64,000 nt of DNA from Hyposmocoma kahamanoa. Its lineage: Eukaryota; Arthropoda; Insecta; Lepidoptera; Cosmopterigidae. Made by a program: the position numbers and the translations under genes. The notes beneath the pieces are model-generated. The model was not told where the DNA came from and did no database searches. It worked only from the letters and a program-made list of their open reading frames with translations. Position 1 is the stretch's first letter, and each line of letters starts with the position of its first letter. The stretch spans positions 9,833,455 through 9,897,454 of the forward strand of contig NW_020653200.1 in assembly GCF_003589595.1 (NCBI RefSeq), in the 5' to 3' direction. Shown here piece after piece: positions 32,571-43,603 of the stretch.

Positions 32571-33533
32571 TAATTTATCAAAACAAAAAATATATAGTTA
32601 GTTACATCACTAGCAAAAATTACTATATCGTAGGTAACGTATTATTACATTGCTCCGTATGTTTTGTAACACCATAGATATTTTGACGGCTTAAAACAGC
32701 AATGGTGTCTTCACATTGACGAGAACACCAATAAACTGATTCTCAAAGTGCATAATTTTATTTTAATAAAAACAGCCCTTGTGCTTCAAAATGTACCTAA
32801 TTCCCTTATTGGTATAATTACAGCTTGTGGAAGAATTTCCTCAATTACTTATGCTGCAAAACACCATTTTTACTCACGTTTCACTTCAGAAGTTTCGAGC
32901 AATACTGAATGAATGAATGATGATTCACAAATTGGATTTGCGAGCCCAGACTGGGCCATCGTGATCCAGAAGTGTGTGGGTTCAAAGAGTACAGGATGTA
33001 TTCTCTTCAGGAACACCGAGGCCACATCCAATTAGTTCATCTGATACTGCGTGACCTCGTCGACAACCTGCCGCTGGTCTTGTTCTCCCGTAATTCATCT
33101 CCCAAGCGCATTGTAAGCTCTACCGGTCCATGCCTTAGTCCTACACGGAAGCAAAAGTTGGTGAACTATTTTATTTTTACCTTTTCATTATAATCTTATC
33201 GACCAAGACAGATATTAACAATTTCACTACGTATGGGGTTACCACGTAAAGTCTAAGAGACAATCAATAATTTTACTTTTTTTATTTTTTTATTTAACTC
33301 TGAGGACATGGGAATAAAATGATCACCTGTTATGGTTTAAAACCTACAAACTCCCTGATTATTCCCCATTACAGTTTGTTAAACCGTAAATGGGTGAATA
33401 TCTCATGCGTAAATTTTGCGAGTCCAGGCTGAGAAACCAGGTGTAGAGTGAAAAAATATTAATGATTTATTTTTTATAGTTTAATTAGACGTAAAATGAG
33501 TTTAGGGCAAGAATTTCAGAAAATTCATTGTAC

Positions 33534-33627
33534 AATAATAATTAATAAAAATATTAATGTCCCGATTTTCAATTTTGCTGAATAATAATTAATAAAAATA
33601 TTAATGTCCCGATTTTCAATTTTGCTG
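33534..33627. repeat. Perfect 47-bp tandem duplication
   Basis: Two identical adjacent units, 33534-33580 and 33581-33627, each ending GATTTTCAATTTTGCTG. Either a very recent slippage event or an assembly artefact. Confidence 0.9.
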
Positions 33628-34833
33628 GTGTGTCTACTTTCTGTTTCATTGTATAAAATAGTCGTTCTGCTAAAATGTGTACGCTTTTAAGAAAAGCAAT
33701 TCCAAGTATGTTATTCACTATTAGAAGCACTAACTAAAATCATTGAAAGTATTGCAATTACCAGTATGTGGGAGTCTGGGTACTTGATCAAACTTTGGCC
33801 ACGCGAAAATTGTAGTTTTGATGGCAAATATTCAACTGGTTGCAACTGGTAAGTAGTTTAACTAAAAACCATTACGTTCTTGCCCCGCGCAAGCCTCAGT
33901 CGTGTATTAGGACCTGGCAGCGAAAAACATGGGCACTGTGTTCCATTTCCCGCCAAAAAAGTAATTATATGCCCTTTGGTGGCACGTGGAACAAAACATA
34001 TTCAGGTTTCCTGGCTCCATTTGGGCTCAACTTTTGTTTTATCCTAAGGTCGTATTCTGAAATCAAATTAAGAGACTAATTTTGTCATTATTTTATCACA
34101 ATTTAATCGTCTCCGTTTGATTTTTAAGCTTTTACTTTTTTCCCGTAATTTATTTTTTGAGATTTCATCTTACGTGGCTCAAATTTGGTGGTTTTGGTGG
34201 CGTTTGTGTTACCACCTTTACTTAAAAACGCCACCACATTTTAAATTGTTATGATATTTTTTAATATAACGTTCACTTTCGAAAATTGTTTTAAAGTATT
34301 ATAAGAAAGATAGTGTTATTCATAATTTTTAAGATAACCAAAAATTACTTAATTGCTTTTTGATCTATTTGTACTTTAGCGATCTTTTAAATTTGTATTT
34401 TACATTTTTATATTACATTTGTATTATACATTTACATTTTAAATGAACGGTGATATCATTTATTAAATGATTTTGTTGAGAACGTCAAACACGAAAATTT
34501 AGTTCATTCTTGTTTTCATTGGCAGTTGAATAACTACGATACACTACGCTGTCTCCAGGAATGTTTTCTGAAGATAAATTGTAGAAACTCAAATGTTTAC
34601 CATGAGGACATGCGGTGGGTTTATCGAGACATTGAGACTTGATGCAAAATAAGGCACAGAGTGCTAATTTAGAGTTGTTACTTTTTTCCAAATAGCCTGA
34701 AGAAATAACACTTGGTACAATTATAACTAACTATCATAGTCATAGTGGTGGAACACCTTGACATTCAATAAAATTTATGTACAACCTGAAGAAAATTCAT
34801 GTTACCATGAAAAGGTAACATGATATCTTTTTC

Positions 34834-35168
34834 TACAATTTCGTAATTTTCTACAGGTTTAATTTTAATATTATCAATGGCAGATTTCAAGGCCAGATAA
34901 ACGAATCAATATCAGTAATGTTGTTTCCAAATGACACTTTGATCTGCAGTTCTATTTAATAATCCTTCGACTCCTGGGCACCCTTGCCATGGCCAAATTC
35001 GCAATAATCGCGGGTGCCCCGGATGGAGTTGGAGGATTTTTAAAGACAACTACAGATCAATCAGTGTCGTTTGGAAATGACATTACTGACATTAATTCGA
35101 TCATCTGGTGTTAAAAGCTACCGGTAATAATAATCAAATTAAACGTGTACATTACGAAATTGTTCAGG
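34834..35168. mobile_element. Large foldback element (about 335 bp)
   Basis: The left arm (34834-34984) and right arm (35012-35168) are imperfect inverted copies: TCAGTAATGTTGTTTCCAAA against the inverse of TTTGGAAATGACATTACTGA, and GGGCACCC against GGGTGCCC at the turn. Loop about 27 bp. No coding content. It directly precedes an RTE LINE fragment. Confidence 0.75.
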
Positions 35169-35238
35169 TTATTTGAAGAAAAAGTAATAACTCTAAACTA
35201 GTAGTCAGTGCCTTATCAAAACCATCATCTGATGATGA

Positions 35239-36141
35239 TGAGGTGATGGTGTTTCAGTCCAACTACTCAAAGCAGGAGGAAATCCTGTGGTAAAAGTGCT
35301 TGTGTAACTTTTCAACAAAGTTCTTCATGAAGCTTGAACACCAGAGCAATGGAAGAATGCCATCGTCACCATCATCCACAAAAAAGGCGACATTGCAAAA
35401 CTTAGCAATTATCGGCCGATTAGCTTGCTCTCTCAGATTTATAAACGATTTACAAAGATTTTGACCATCTGGCTTACCAGTGAACTTGGCGAAACACAGC
35501 CTATTGAGCAGGCTGGCTTTCGGAGCGGCTTCTCAACCATCGACCATATCCACACGGTTAATCAGCTGATAGGGAAATGTCTCGAATTTAACCGGCCCCT
35601 TGTCATGGCCTTCGTCGATTATGAGAAGGCCTTTGACAGTATCTTACATTGGGCCGTGTTCCACGCTCTTCATCGCTGCCACATCGATTCCTGCTACGTG
35701 GATGTGTCACGGTGGGAAATGAGAAGCTGGAGAGAGTCGATCAGTAAAACTGTCTCGGACATGTTCTGTCCTTTGGCAAAGAGCATCACCCTAAAGAGAT
35801 CTCAAAAAAATCCAGCTGGGATGGGTTGCGTTTAGCAAGTTAGGTGACATCCTTAAATCAGGTAAGGTTCCACAGTGTCTGAAGACCCGCTTGTTTAATC
35901 AATGTGTTCTGCCCACCATGCCGTATGTTGACGAGATGTGGACGCTCACGCAGGAGACTGTATACAGGTTGAGAGTTGCACAGAGGGACATGGAGCGCGC
36001 TATGCTCGGCATCAGCCTTGTAGACTGAGTTCCGAACGTTGAGATCCAACGATGGACGAAATTCCAGGATGCTGGAACTCGGATCATGGAACTCAAATGG
36101 GAATGGGCGGGACACCTAGCTAGGCAAGGCATGAAACTGAG
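35239..36141 (+). pseudogene. RTE-clade LINE fragment
   Basis: Encodes NAIVTIIHKKGDIAKLSNYR, PISLLSQIYKRFTKIL, then IEQAGFRSGFSTIDHIHTVN and PLVMAFVDYEKAFDS (catalytic FVDYEKAFD block). After an internal deletion that removes the YADD part come LKTRLFNQCVLPTMPYVDEM, RDMERAMLGISLVD and LKWEWAGHLARQG, the characteristic RTE-clade tail. Several frames are used; inactive. It is clearly a different clade from the other LINEs in this window. Confidence 0.85.
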
Positions 36142-36504
36142 TCATCAATTTTATTAATTTTTATGGACAACTCATTTGTACTGCAAAAACGAGCAATTCG
36201 TTCAGTGTACCGTGTAGTAGTGTAGGGTTGCTCTTGGTTTTCTCTCAGAGAAAAGTTTAAGGAGACTGGTATCATGACTGTGGCTTCACACTACATTTAT
36301 TCAAATATTTATATGCCCGTAAAAATATACATAATTTTAATAAGAAAGAAGATATCCATAATATTAGAGCTAAGTCCAAACTCATAGTACCACCATTTCG
36401 TTTAGCCAAGGTAAACAACTCTTATGGACTGTATACGTTTTTACAATAAGATTCAGGAGCATATTTTGAGCATAGTTGTCCATAAAAATGAATAAAATTG
36501 ATCA
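36142..36504 (+). mobile_element. LINE 3' fragment bounded by 31-bp inverted repeats
   Basis: TTTTTATGGACAACT ends the left arm (36142-36172) and AGTTGTCCATAAAAA starts the right arm (36474-36504). The arms match at 29 of 31 positions. The 300 bp between match 9585-9865 of the CR1-like LINE (GCAAAAACGAG, TTTTCTCTCAGAGAAAAGTT, CTGTATACGTTTTTACAATA). The LINE homology fills the space exactly between the arms. Confidence 0.75.
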
Positions 36505-36800
36505 AATTTTTTTTAGTGCTGATCCACTCTGTTTCAGGTAGAGATTATTGCATTGTATGAGACGAAAAAATTTGGGACAATCGAAGTTGGTTAAACTTCA
36601 TAAAATATTGTTCGTACAAAATTAATAAAAAAAAATACTAATTTTTTTATGCTAATAGACTCAGTTTCACAAAAGTATGATTTCATTGTATGAGAAGAAA
36701 AAAATCGGGACAGCTGAAGTTCGTCAAATTTAGTAAAATGATTTTTCATACGCAGTGAATAAAATGGACTAGTTTTTTTTAATGCTTCTTAGTAAATGTA
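36505..36800. repeat. Imperfect tandem repeat, period about 133 bp
   Basis: CATTGTATGAGACGAAAAAA at 36551 and CATTGTATGAGAAGAAAAAA at 36684 lie in units with matching flanks (CTCTGTTTCA / CTCAGTTTCA; GGGACA; GAAGTT). A third partial unit begins about 36765. Confidence 0.65.
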
Positions 36801-36990
36801 GTTGATGTCAATTTTAATACTTCAAAATTGCATATCTGAATTTTACAAAATAAATAAATAAAAATAATTATTATTTATTATTATTAATAATTAAATGAGT
36901 AAGAATATAAAAAAAAAATATAATAATAAAAAAAAAAGGATTAGATAATAAGAGCCATCGATCCTATGATATTAGCTGAAGTATACCACC

Positions 36991-37530
36991 GGTTTACCAT
37001 AGATCCGCAACGCACACATCGGACGGATCGCATCAATCGGCACCGTTTGTGGTAGTGCGTCCACTATATCCGCAGCAATCGGATTGCCGACGCAACTACT
37101 AGCTATCGAATTGCCGACGCCACTTTTCATAGCGAGCGGACGAATGTAACTTGTGTGTGCGAGACAATGGATTTGGAAAGTGATGAAGAACAATTTGTGG
37201 TGGTGGCTTGTTTGTTGGCAGAAGAAGAAAGAAGAGAAAAAAAAAGGAAACATGATATCTGGATACATGACATATTTAAGAAGAGATCGCAGTGTAGCGG
37301 CGCGCGCGCGGGGTGCGTACACTGATATGCAATCCAAATGACGTCGTCGGCACGCATCGAAAAAGTTGCCCCTCCGAGCAACTGCGTCGGCATTACCGAC
37401 AGGCCGGTGCGTGCGGTCAGTGCTATGCGGATCAGTGGACGCAGTTGTATGAACTTCTATACAAAGAATACTAAAATCCCTATAAAGCGATCCGTCCGAT
37501 GCGTGTGCTGCGGATTTGTGGACGCCTACC
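36991..37530 (+). mobile_element. Harbinger (PIF)-type non-autonomous element
   Basis: Terminal inverted repeats contain ATCCGC...GCATCGGACGGATCGC on both sides (about 36991-37031 and 37490-37530). A second, subterminal pair repeats the motif TGCGTCCACT..ATCCGCA. Inside is a short coding remnant that resembles the N-terminus of Harbinger nucleases. The exact 3-bp target duplication could not be resolved. Confidence 0.7.
37167..37325 (+). pseudogene. Harbinger nuclease N-terminal remnant, 52 codons
   Basis: Reads MDLESDEEQFVVVACLLAEE, then ERREKKRKHDIWIHDIFKKR and SQ, before running into a GC repeat and a stop. Insect Harbinger transposases open with an acidic Met-Asp-x-x-x-Asp segment, a basic stretch and W.H.I..KR..(H)GE(F/Y)H, which this matches up to the KRSQ. 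Everything beyond, including the DDE nuclease domain, is deleted, so it cannot catalyse transposition. Confidence 0.65.
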
Positions 37531-38256
37531 TTTAATGTGTATTGCTTAACGGAAACATATGCGAATTAAACAGTTGATGAGTTGTCATAGATGCAGAGTA
37601 ATTAGACGAAATAATATGTTTAAAATTTATGTGGTGAATTCATTATTTTAACTGTACGAGAAATTTTCTATATGTCATGGAATTAAACGTAATTGTATAG
37701 GTTTGACTGCAAAAACGATGTGAACCAAATTAGCTATATGCTACACGTACATACTTTGATCTTCGAATCTAGGTTTCCTGGATATTGAGGCTGCAGAACT
37801 CACCACAAATTGATTCTTGCCTACAAAAATGAGTTTCACTTTCTGGCCAGAGTTGATATTAGCAGTTACGATGTGAGAAAACTCTAAATACGCATGAAAA
37901 TTAGGTTTTAATAAAAATTGGATACGACCACCAAGGCAGCTTCAAACGGATTCTCTTTCAAATTTCAAATGTGAGTTTTTGATAAAATGATTGCTCGCTC
38001 GCACGGTAAGTGAGCGTCTGTCTTCCCTCCCTTTTACGTACATGTAGCACAAACGTGATTCGTTTGCCTACGAAACGAAATGACATTAAAAACGAATTAC
38101 TAGGCGGGAAATTCAAAAATATACGACAGCTTGATCTCGCATTAATATTGAACACTAACTTTCCGTATATATTTTCAGTAGAAATAGTATAATGTGCAGC
38201 TTCTTTCTGTATTGCGATATGAATCTTAGCTCACCATCTCCGATTTTATTTTACAG
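37531..38256. other. Unassigned stretch
   Basis: AT-rich. Short ORFs on both strands only, none with recognisable domains or high third-position GC. Confidence 0.5.
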
Positions 38257-38698
38257 AGAAGATATTGTACCACGGACAAAGGGTCCAGTATCGAGTTCAT
38301 CTCCAACTAACACTATCAACGCTGCCATACAAACTTGGAAAATGTTAGTCTTTTGCTACGTTTGTACCTAAATTATTTTAGCTTATGTAATTTAAGGATT
38401 AAATTAAATATTTGTCCACAGTAAATCCATATCAGATGGCACAGATCGTGAGTGTTGCATTTTTAACTCATCCAATGTTTATGAACTATACTAGTATACT
38501 ATCACGTGCACATAATAACACAATTATGATAATAGTACTTGTTAATAATTGTATAGGTTGCATTTGGCAAGGCGGCGTGCGCGCACTGCGGAACTCCCTC
38601 GTGCGACTCGTGCTGCGACAGATGCAACACGTTGATCGACTGAACAGGACACTTGACCATGTTCACAAAACGGGCCAGAAATTTGTTTATTAACCAGT
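38257..38698 (+). CDS. Candidate exons of an unrecognised gene
   Basis: Three splice-consistent pieces: 38257-38343 (acceptor TTTTATTTTACAG, donor GTTAGT; EDIVPRTKGPVSSSSPTNTI, then NAAIQTWK), 38422-38447 (26 nt; KSISDGTD) and a GC-rich exon from about 38557. Joining them keeps the frame CIWQGGVRALRNSLVRLVLR, ending TAA at 38691-38693. In another frame the GC-rich part reads ACAHCGTPSCDSCCDRC, then NTLID and stop, with unusually GC-rich third positions and a CxxC-x4-CxxC-CxxC layout like a metal site. I cannot decide between the frames. The GC island in AT-rich DNA argues for real coding sequence, but no family is recognised. Confidence 0.35.
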
Positions 38699-38699
38699 A

Positions 38700-40250
38700 A
38701 AATCAACGCATACAAACCTTTATCTGAAGATGTCATTACCGTACATATAACGAGCTTGCTTAAACCGCCTTCTTCAGACGGCTCTTAACTCATCAGTTCA
38801 ATTCTGTCTATCTCATGGTTGGTCAAATTGTGAATATTTTACAACTGTAATGTTAGAAAACTACAGACGATGAACCTTTGTTTACGCGGGCAACTCAGAA
38901 TCACTAAATGTTTATTGCATAAATAGTCTGAAATGTTCGTGTTTAAGTAAATTATAGTTCATATAGGTTCATATATTAAGATGACTTCAATAATCCTAAA
39001 TTTAACCATTACTGATTGGGTACAGACAAACAATTAACAAGTAAGCCAAGAATTCTGCCGATTTTACTAATTGTGAATAAAAACTCATTTAAACCGTATT
39101 GTTATTTACCCAATTATCTAATATTAGTATTAAAGGTATGGATATTTTTCGGAATTCCTGAACATTTTATAAAAGTGTCTTTGTATATTAAAACAATGTT
39201 AAAAAAATTAGTGTTACACACAGATTTTAAATTACTAAATGTCTATTAAAATATTTTTAGTATTTGTGGTCTTATTGTAAATTAAAAGAGAATGATTAAA
39301 AATAGGTTTTTTTATTTTAACAAAAGTACATAAGCAATAAAATAAACTGTTAAACAGAGCTACTTTACCACTCAGAGTTAGAAAGTAACCAGTTTCACAA
39401 ATGAAAATGGCTAATAAAACGTACCTACAAAATAGGCACGAATCTTAGGCCAAAGCAGTTCGTTTTTTACAATAAAATTAACGAATTCGAAACGAAAAGT
39501 CGTAAATACTTTACCTATGTATTTGACGTATAATGTAGTAAGCATTTAAATATTTACAGTTTGAAATATGTATTATTTTTCATCTAACCATATCCTTACA
39601 ATCATGAATGCAATATTCTCTAAAAAGGAAACCATTGTTCGATAATCTAAAACAATAGTTTTATCCCAATCAAGGGCAAATTATATAATTCTACGAGGTG
39701 TACAGTTTGAGTGAGAAGGTCATACTACTAAACCAAAACTGAAAATTATCCTGAACATGAGTATTGACATAAATATGAGTATTTAACAGTAAAATGAAGT
39801 TTGAAAGTGAGCCGTGTACGCGTTGCCATCCTTGAAGGAATTATATTGTTTACAATATAAAGTGGGCTGTTGATATGAAGCCGCCAGATAAATATGATGA
39901 CTTCAGAAGTATGATTCTGACTGAGGCAACACAATGTTCTATATCTCGGACAATAATCATTAGTGTAAACTAAAATACACTTATATAGTACTTAATCTAC
40001 GTAGGAGGTACCAATATCTTGACATTGTTTTCTGGTGCACTTATCCCTACGGAGCAAGGCTATGCGAAGTACGCTAGTGGGAAATTCTATTAGCACTTGC
40101 TTTAACGTTACATTATTGGCTACCACGTAGGTATAAAGAGCACGAGATAATTTCACAATTTACTCAGATCTAGTTTGATATATTTCATTGGTTTAGACTT
40201 AAATGAATTCTGTAGAGTGAGCGGCAGTGGAGCACGCGATAATCTGTCTT
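38700..40250. other. Gene-free stretch
   Basis: AT-rich, no exon with coding character on either strand, no repeat family shared with the rest of the window. Confidence 0.55.
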
Positions 40251-40255
40251 AAAGT

Positions 40256-40423
40256 TCACGTAGATGGCATTAGATGTCGCCGGCGACGAACCTCGTTGTC
40301 GATTGGTCGAGCTGTGGTGGTGGTCGTGGTAGTGGTGGGCGGATCCAGACCCTTAATCTCGAAAGGACCCCGGAACAGTGGCCGGAAAAGACGAAGGAAT
40401 GACTGGTATCGCACTGCTGAGTT
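40256..40423 (-). CDS. Unrecognised protein B, terminal exon
   Basis: Minus-strand exon of 168 nt: acceptor TGTTACAG just above 40423, TGA at 40258-40256. It encodes NSAVRYQSFLRLFRPLFRGP, then FEIKGLDPP, eight Thr, ARPIDNEVRRRRHLMPST. The FLRLFRPLFRGPFEIKGL stretch looks conserved-protein-like, and the poly-Thr plus RRRR suggests a low-complexity, possibly cleaved tail. It continues in phase 0 from the exon at 40569-40787. I do not recognise the family. Confidence 0.65.
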   Translation of the reverse strand, partial: NSAVRYQSFLRLFRPLFRGPFEIKGLDPPTTTTTTTTARPIDNEVRRRRHLMPST

Positions 40424-40568
40424 CTGTAACATTTTAAATCAAGTTTTTAATAGCGTACTTTTGTTCGTGTAGTAAATTTTTATTATTATAGTAAATACTT
40501 CTGATGTCATGAAATGTACATAATAAGAAATATCATAATATTATTTATGTACAAATTAACTATCGTAC

Positions 40569-40787
40569 CTGTATGACGTCGCCGATAATCTTAGTGGTGC
40601 GGATTACCAACGACACGGAAGGCCCAAACAGGTTCCCCGGGAAGTCCAGCCTGACCTTGGTCCGGTCGAAAACTGGAATGGCGTCCGTCGTAGTGGTAAC
40701 TTGACGAGGGGATCTCAGGGACAACGATGCGACCTCCGTGGGGCTCGTGAGCCTCTTGATGTCCTGGCGCCTCGATGTAGTGCCATT
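40569..40787 (-). CDS. Unrecognised protein B, penultimate exon
   Basis: 219 nt, 73 codons, with donor CAG|GTACGA at 40569/40568 and acceptor CTACGCAG above 40787. A TGA just upstream in frame rules out extension. It encodes QDIKRLTSPTEVASLSLRSP, then TTTTDAIPVFDRTKVRLDFP and GNLFGPSVSLVIRTTKIIGD, then VIQ. Third positions are strongly G/C, unlike neighbouring DNA. The 5' exons were not found between 40790 and 43220; they may lie further upstream or be shared with the gene at 43223-48725, whose exons end in phase 0. Confidence 0.65.
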
Positions 40788-40789
40788 CT

Positions 40790-43220
40790 GCGTAGGTCAC
40801 ACACTTACCACCTACATCCTACTCGGGCCAGCCTCACCTCATTATTTTCAACTAAATTCGCTACTCTCTTTTACCGACTACCACACCACATTTTGCAATG
40901 AAAGTTTTGCCTTACAAAAAATATCAATTGCTTATTAATGACGTTCGCTAACGCTTCGTCGTAGGACCTATATCCAAAATAACTATCCCCTCGACCTCCA
41001 AACTGTTATGGACACAAAAACAATAAAAGTTTTATACTTTCATTACTAGACAATATATTTGAATGTTATAAAGTTATGTTCGCTGCTTTGCATAATGGTA
41101 AATCTTGTTAAACTGTTGTCGTAATCCAAGGGTATGTCTTGGATTGTAGTTTTGAATATATAAATACACAGTAAGCAGTTTTATGGATGAATTATTTTGA
41201 AATGAGTACCTACGCTAAAACTTCGTATGTATTGGTAACACGAGTGACACATACACATGGTGAAACGCTTGGATGTCACACACTGAAGTAACATTCAATA
41301 AACAGCTAATTGTTTTTGTAAATATGTGAATAATAAAACGAAAACAACGACAACGCATTTATATTTTATTATTTTTGAAATACAGACCAAATTTTACAAT
41401 GTTTGGGTATTTCAGAAACGTTATGTTCCAAAGGTCAAAGTCAAGAGTCATATTGAAAAGTCTTTAGGGAGTTTGAAGGATTGGAAAAAAGGTCGAGCGA
41501 ATGGGGTGTACACTGTTGTCTACGTGATTCCACAATAATAGCGTACTTCTACTTCTACAGTACCAATGTACAAGATGAAATCATGCATAAATTAAAACTT
41601 TATATATTTACTTTAATAATAAGTGTAATGTTCGTAAAATTATTACGCAGTACACTTGGTTACATGAAATTGTCTAGAGACCATATATACCAACATAATA
41701 TGTGAATATTAAACACAAAAAAGTTTAATACATATCTACTTATCTTTTCAGAAACTCACTAATAAAACGAACTTTTACTTTTAGCCTTGAAGATGAGAAC
41801 ATGGTGACCACGGATTTATCTTTGATCTCCGCCTATCCGAGTATCCGGCGTTTGATAGCGAGACTTGTTTTTCCCAAGTGACTGTCGAAAAACCTAAGTA
41901 AGTAGGTACGTTCTAGTGTACGTACTTTGCAATTGCTAAATGTTCTGAGGTAACCATTGACTTGTAAGTCATTGGAGGTAACTCTAAATTGATTTTCATT
42001 AGCATACATAATTTCCAACGTACGAAAATATGAATATAAAATTACCGTGAACCTACAATGCTACGCTACGGTGAGGCTACGGCCTACGAGTGGGCTACGA
42101 GTAAAGCTACGATAATAATTACCATACAAATAATATGTACGTCAAAATAAAGTACTCATTAGTTTTATTATATTAATAAAAATATACACAAAAGCACAAA
42201 TCGCATGCAATTCAGAATATTCGTCACACTCCAAAAACTCCAAATACTGTTCACCATCGAAATTCGTGCGCGTAAAACGTTAATCATCACGTCAAACAAA
42301 ATTAAACATTTTCAATAAATAAAAGCATTGAAATTTGATTCAAGCAAATTAACGGGCAAATTATAAACAAATTAAATTGCTCAAAAATATTTAAAGCCAA
42401 TTTCACTCCGGAATTAATTAATTAGGATATATGAAGGCAAAAATTGAGTAAACCTTTTGTAAATGAAAACCGTTTTTTGAAAACCATACAATAATGACAA
42501 GCTTGCGACTAGAATTGTGTATTTACAAGCGACGAGACGCGTGACTAGAACAGGAAAAAGTGGCGGCTGATTGCCAGTACTGGTGAATCTTACGACGTGA
42601 TAACATATCTCTACTTTACTTATTTCCATAGTGCTTACATTAACACTAAATAACCTAAAAAAGTGATTCATGTATACCAATATATACCAATAATCAAACT
42701 ATACAAAGTGCTTGTAACGCTACATCATATCTACAAGTCGGTGGTACGTTTTATAGTATCCATTTGAAAGGTATTTTTTTAAAACAATTTCAAAAAATTG
42801 TTTTTTTTTATTATAAAACGTTCCAATGAGCTGTGCGGGGTAAGGTGCGTGCAAACAAACAAAACAGTTGGAAGGAAATATTTAATATCACCAGCACTCA
42901 CCTAAAACTATTTACATAAATACAAGGCGCATGGTGCGGCTCGCTTTAAGGGACCGCGGACTGTACAGGCGGTCAGAAGGCAAAGGAGAGAGCTTACAGT
43001 ACACTACGACACTCATGGTCAGTCACCCTGTTCTATTTGTACCTACCCCATGTTGAATTAAGCACTCTAATAAAAACTACTAAAAGTAGCACTGGTATTA
43101 TAAAATCATACATCTCAGAATAATTACATATCTGGTTTCAATAATTTAATTGTCCCAAGTGTTTACTTTTAAGATACATAAGACCGGTGTTGTAGTGCAC
43201 TGGAGCGTAAAAGGCAAGGA
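40790..43220. other. Stretch between the two minus-strand genes
   Basis: No convincing exon. Holds a degenerate CTACG repeat (42052-42115) and an A/T hairpin near 42780-42815. May include the promoter and 5' exon of gene B, or be intron if B shares exons with gene A. Confidence 0.45.
42052..42115. repeat. Degenerate CTACG tandem repeat
   Basis: CTACG occurs about seven times with 0-9 bp spacers (GCTACGCTACGG, GGCTACGGCCTACGAG, GGGCTACGAG, AGCTACGAT). Non-coding. Confidence 0.6.
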
Positions 43221-43222
43221 GA

Positions 43223-43603
43223 TCAAGAGTCGTCCTCTTCGGAGGAGTCGACAGTCTCAACGGTGGCGGTAGCGCCTGCACCGCCTGACGACGAGCCGGA
43301 CAGCGAGGTCACCAGCGAGATGATTGAGCCCAGCCCGGAACCCGAGCCCCCACCTTGTCCACTGGAGCCGCCAGATGAGCTGCCGGATGAGCCTCCAAGC
43401 AACCCAGAAACAGCTTGTATCTTGGGGCCGAGCAGCTGCAGTTTAGGCCCCAAAACTTGGCCAACAATACCGGTCAACGATGAGAGCCCGTTTGCCAGGC
43501 CGCTTTGTGGAGCCTCAATGCCATATTGTTTATTGATAGCGATGTTTTGTCTATCTAGCGTATCCACCAATCGGGTCTTCGCGTCGATTATGGAGTTGAT
43601 TTT
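43223..43603 (-). CDS. Gene A, terminal exon
   Basis: 381 nt, 126 residues plus TGA (43225-43223). Acceptor TTTTTTAG just above 43603. Residues KINSIIDAKTRLVDTLDRQN, then IAINKQYGIEAPQ, two LGPK repeats, and GGSSGSSSGG-type linker sequence. It ends in an acidic EEDDS. The opposite strand has a long ORF here only because of base composition. Confidence 0.8.
   Translation of the reverse strand, partial: KINSIIDAKTRLVDTLDRQNIAINKQYGIEAPQSGLANGLSSLTGIVGQVLGPKLQLLGPKIQAVSGLLGGSSGSSSGGSSGQGGGSGSGLGSIISLVTSLSGSSSGGAGATATVETVDSSEEDDS

Larger units (their letters stand above)
32371..34830. other. Gene-free AT-rich stretch
   Basis: Holds a 20-bp inverted pair at 32486-32570 and a perfect 47-bp tandem duplication at 33534-33627. 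A moderately GC-rich patch at 32935-33160 has an ORF of 73 codons but nothing recognisable. A short hairpin (GTGGCGTTTGTGTTACCACC region) lies near 34190. Confidence 0.5.

Noticed and set aside
40701..40938. Plus-strand ORFs of 66 codons
   Set aside because: They overlap the minus-strand exon of gene B and lack splice or domain support.
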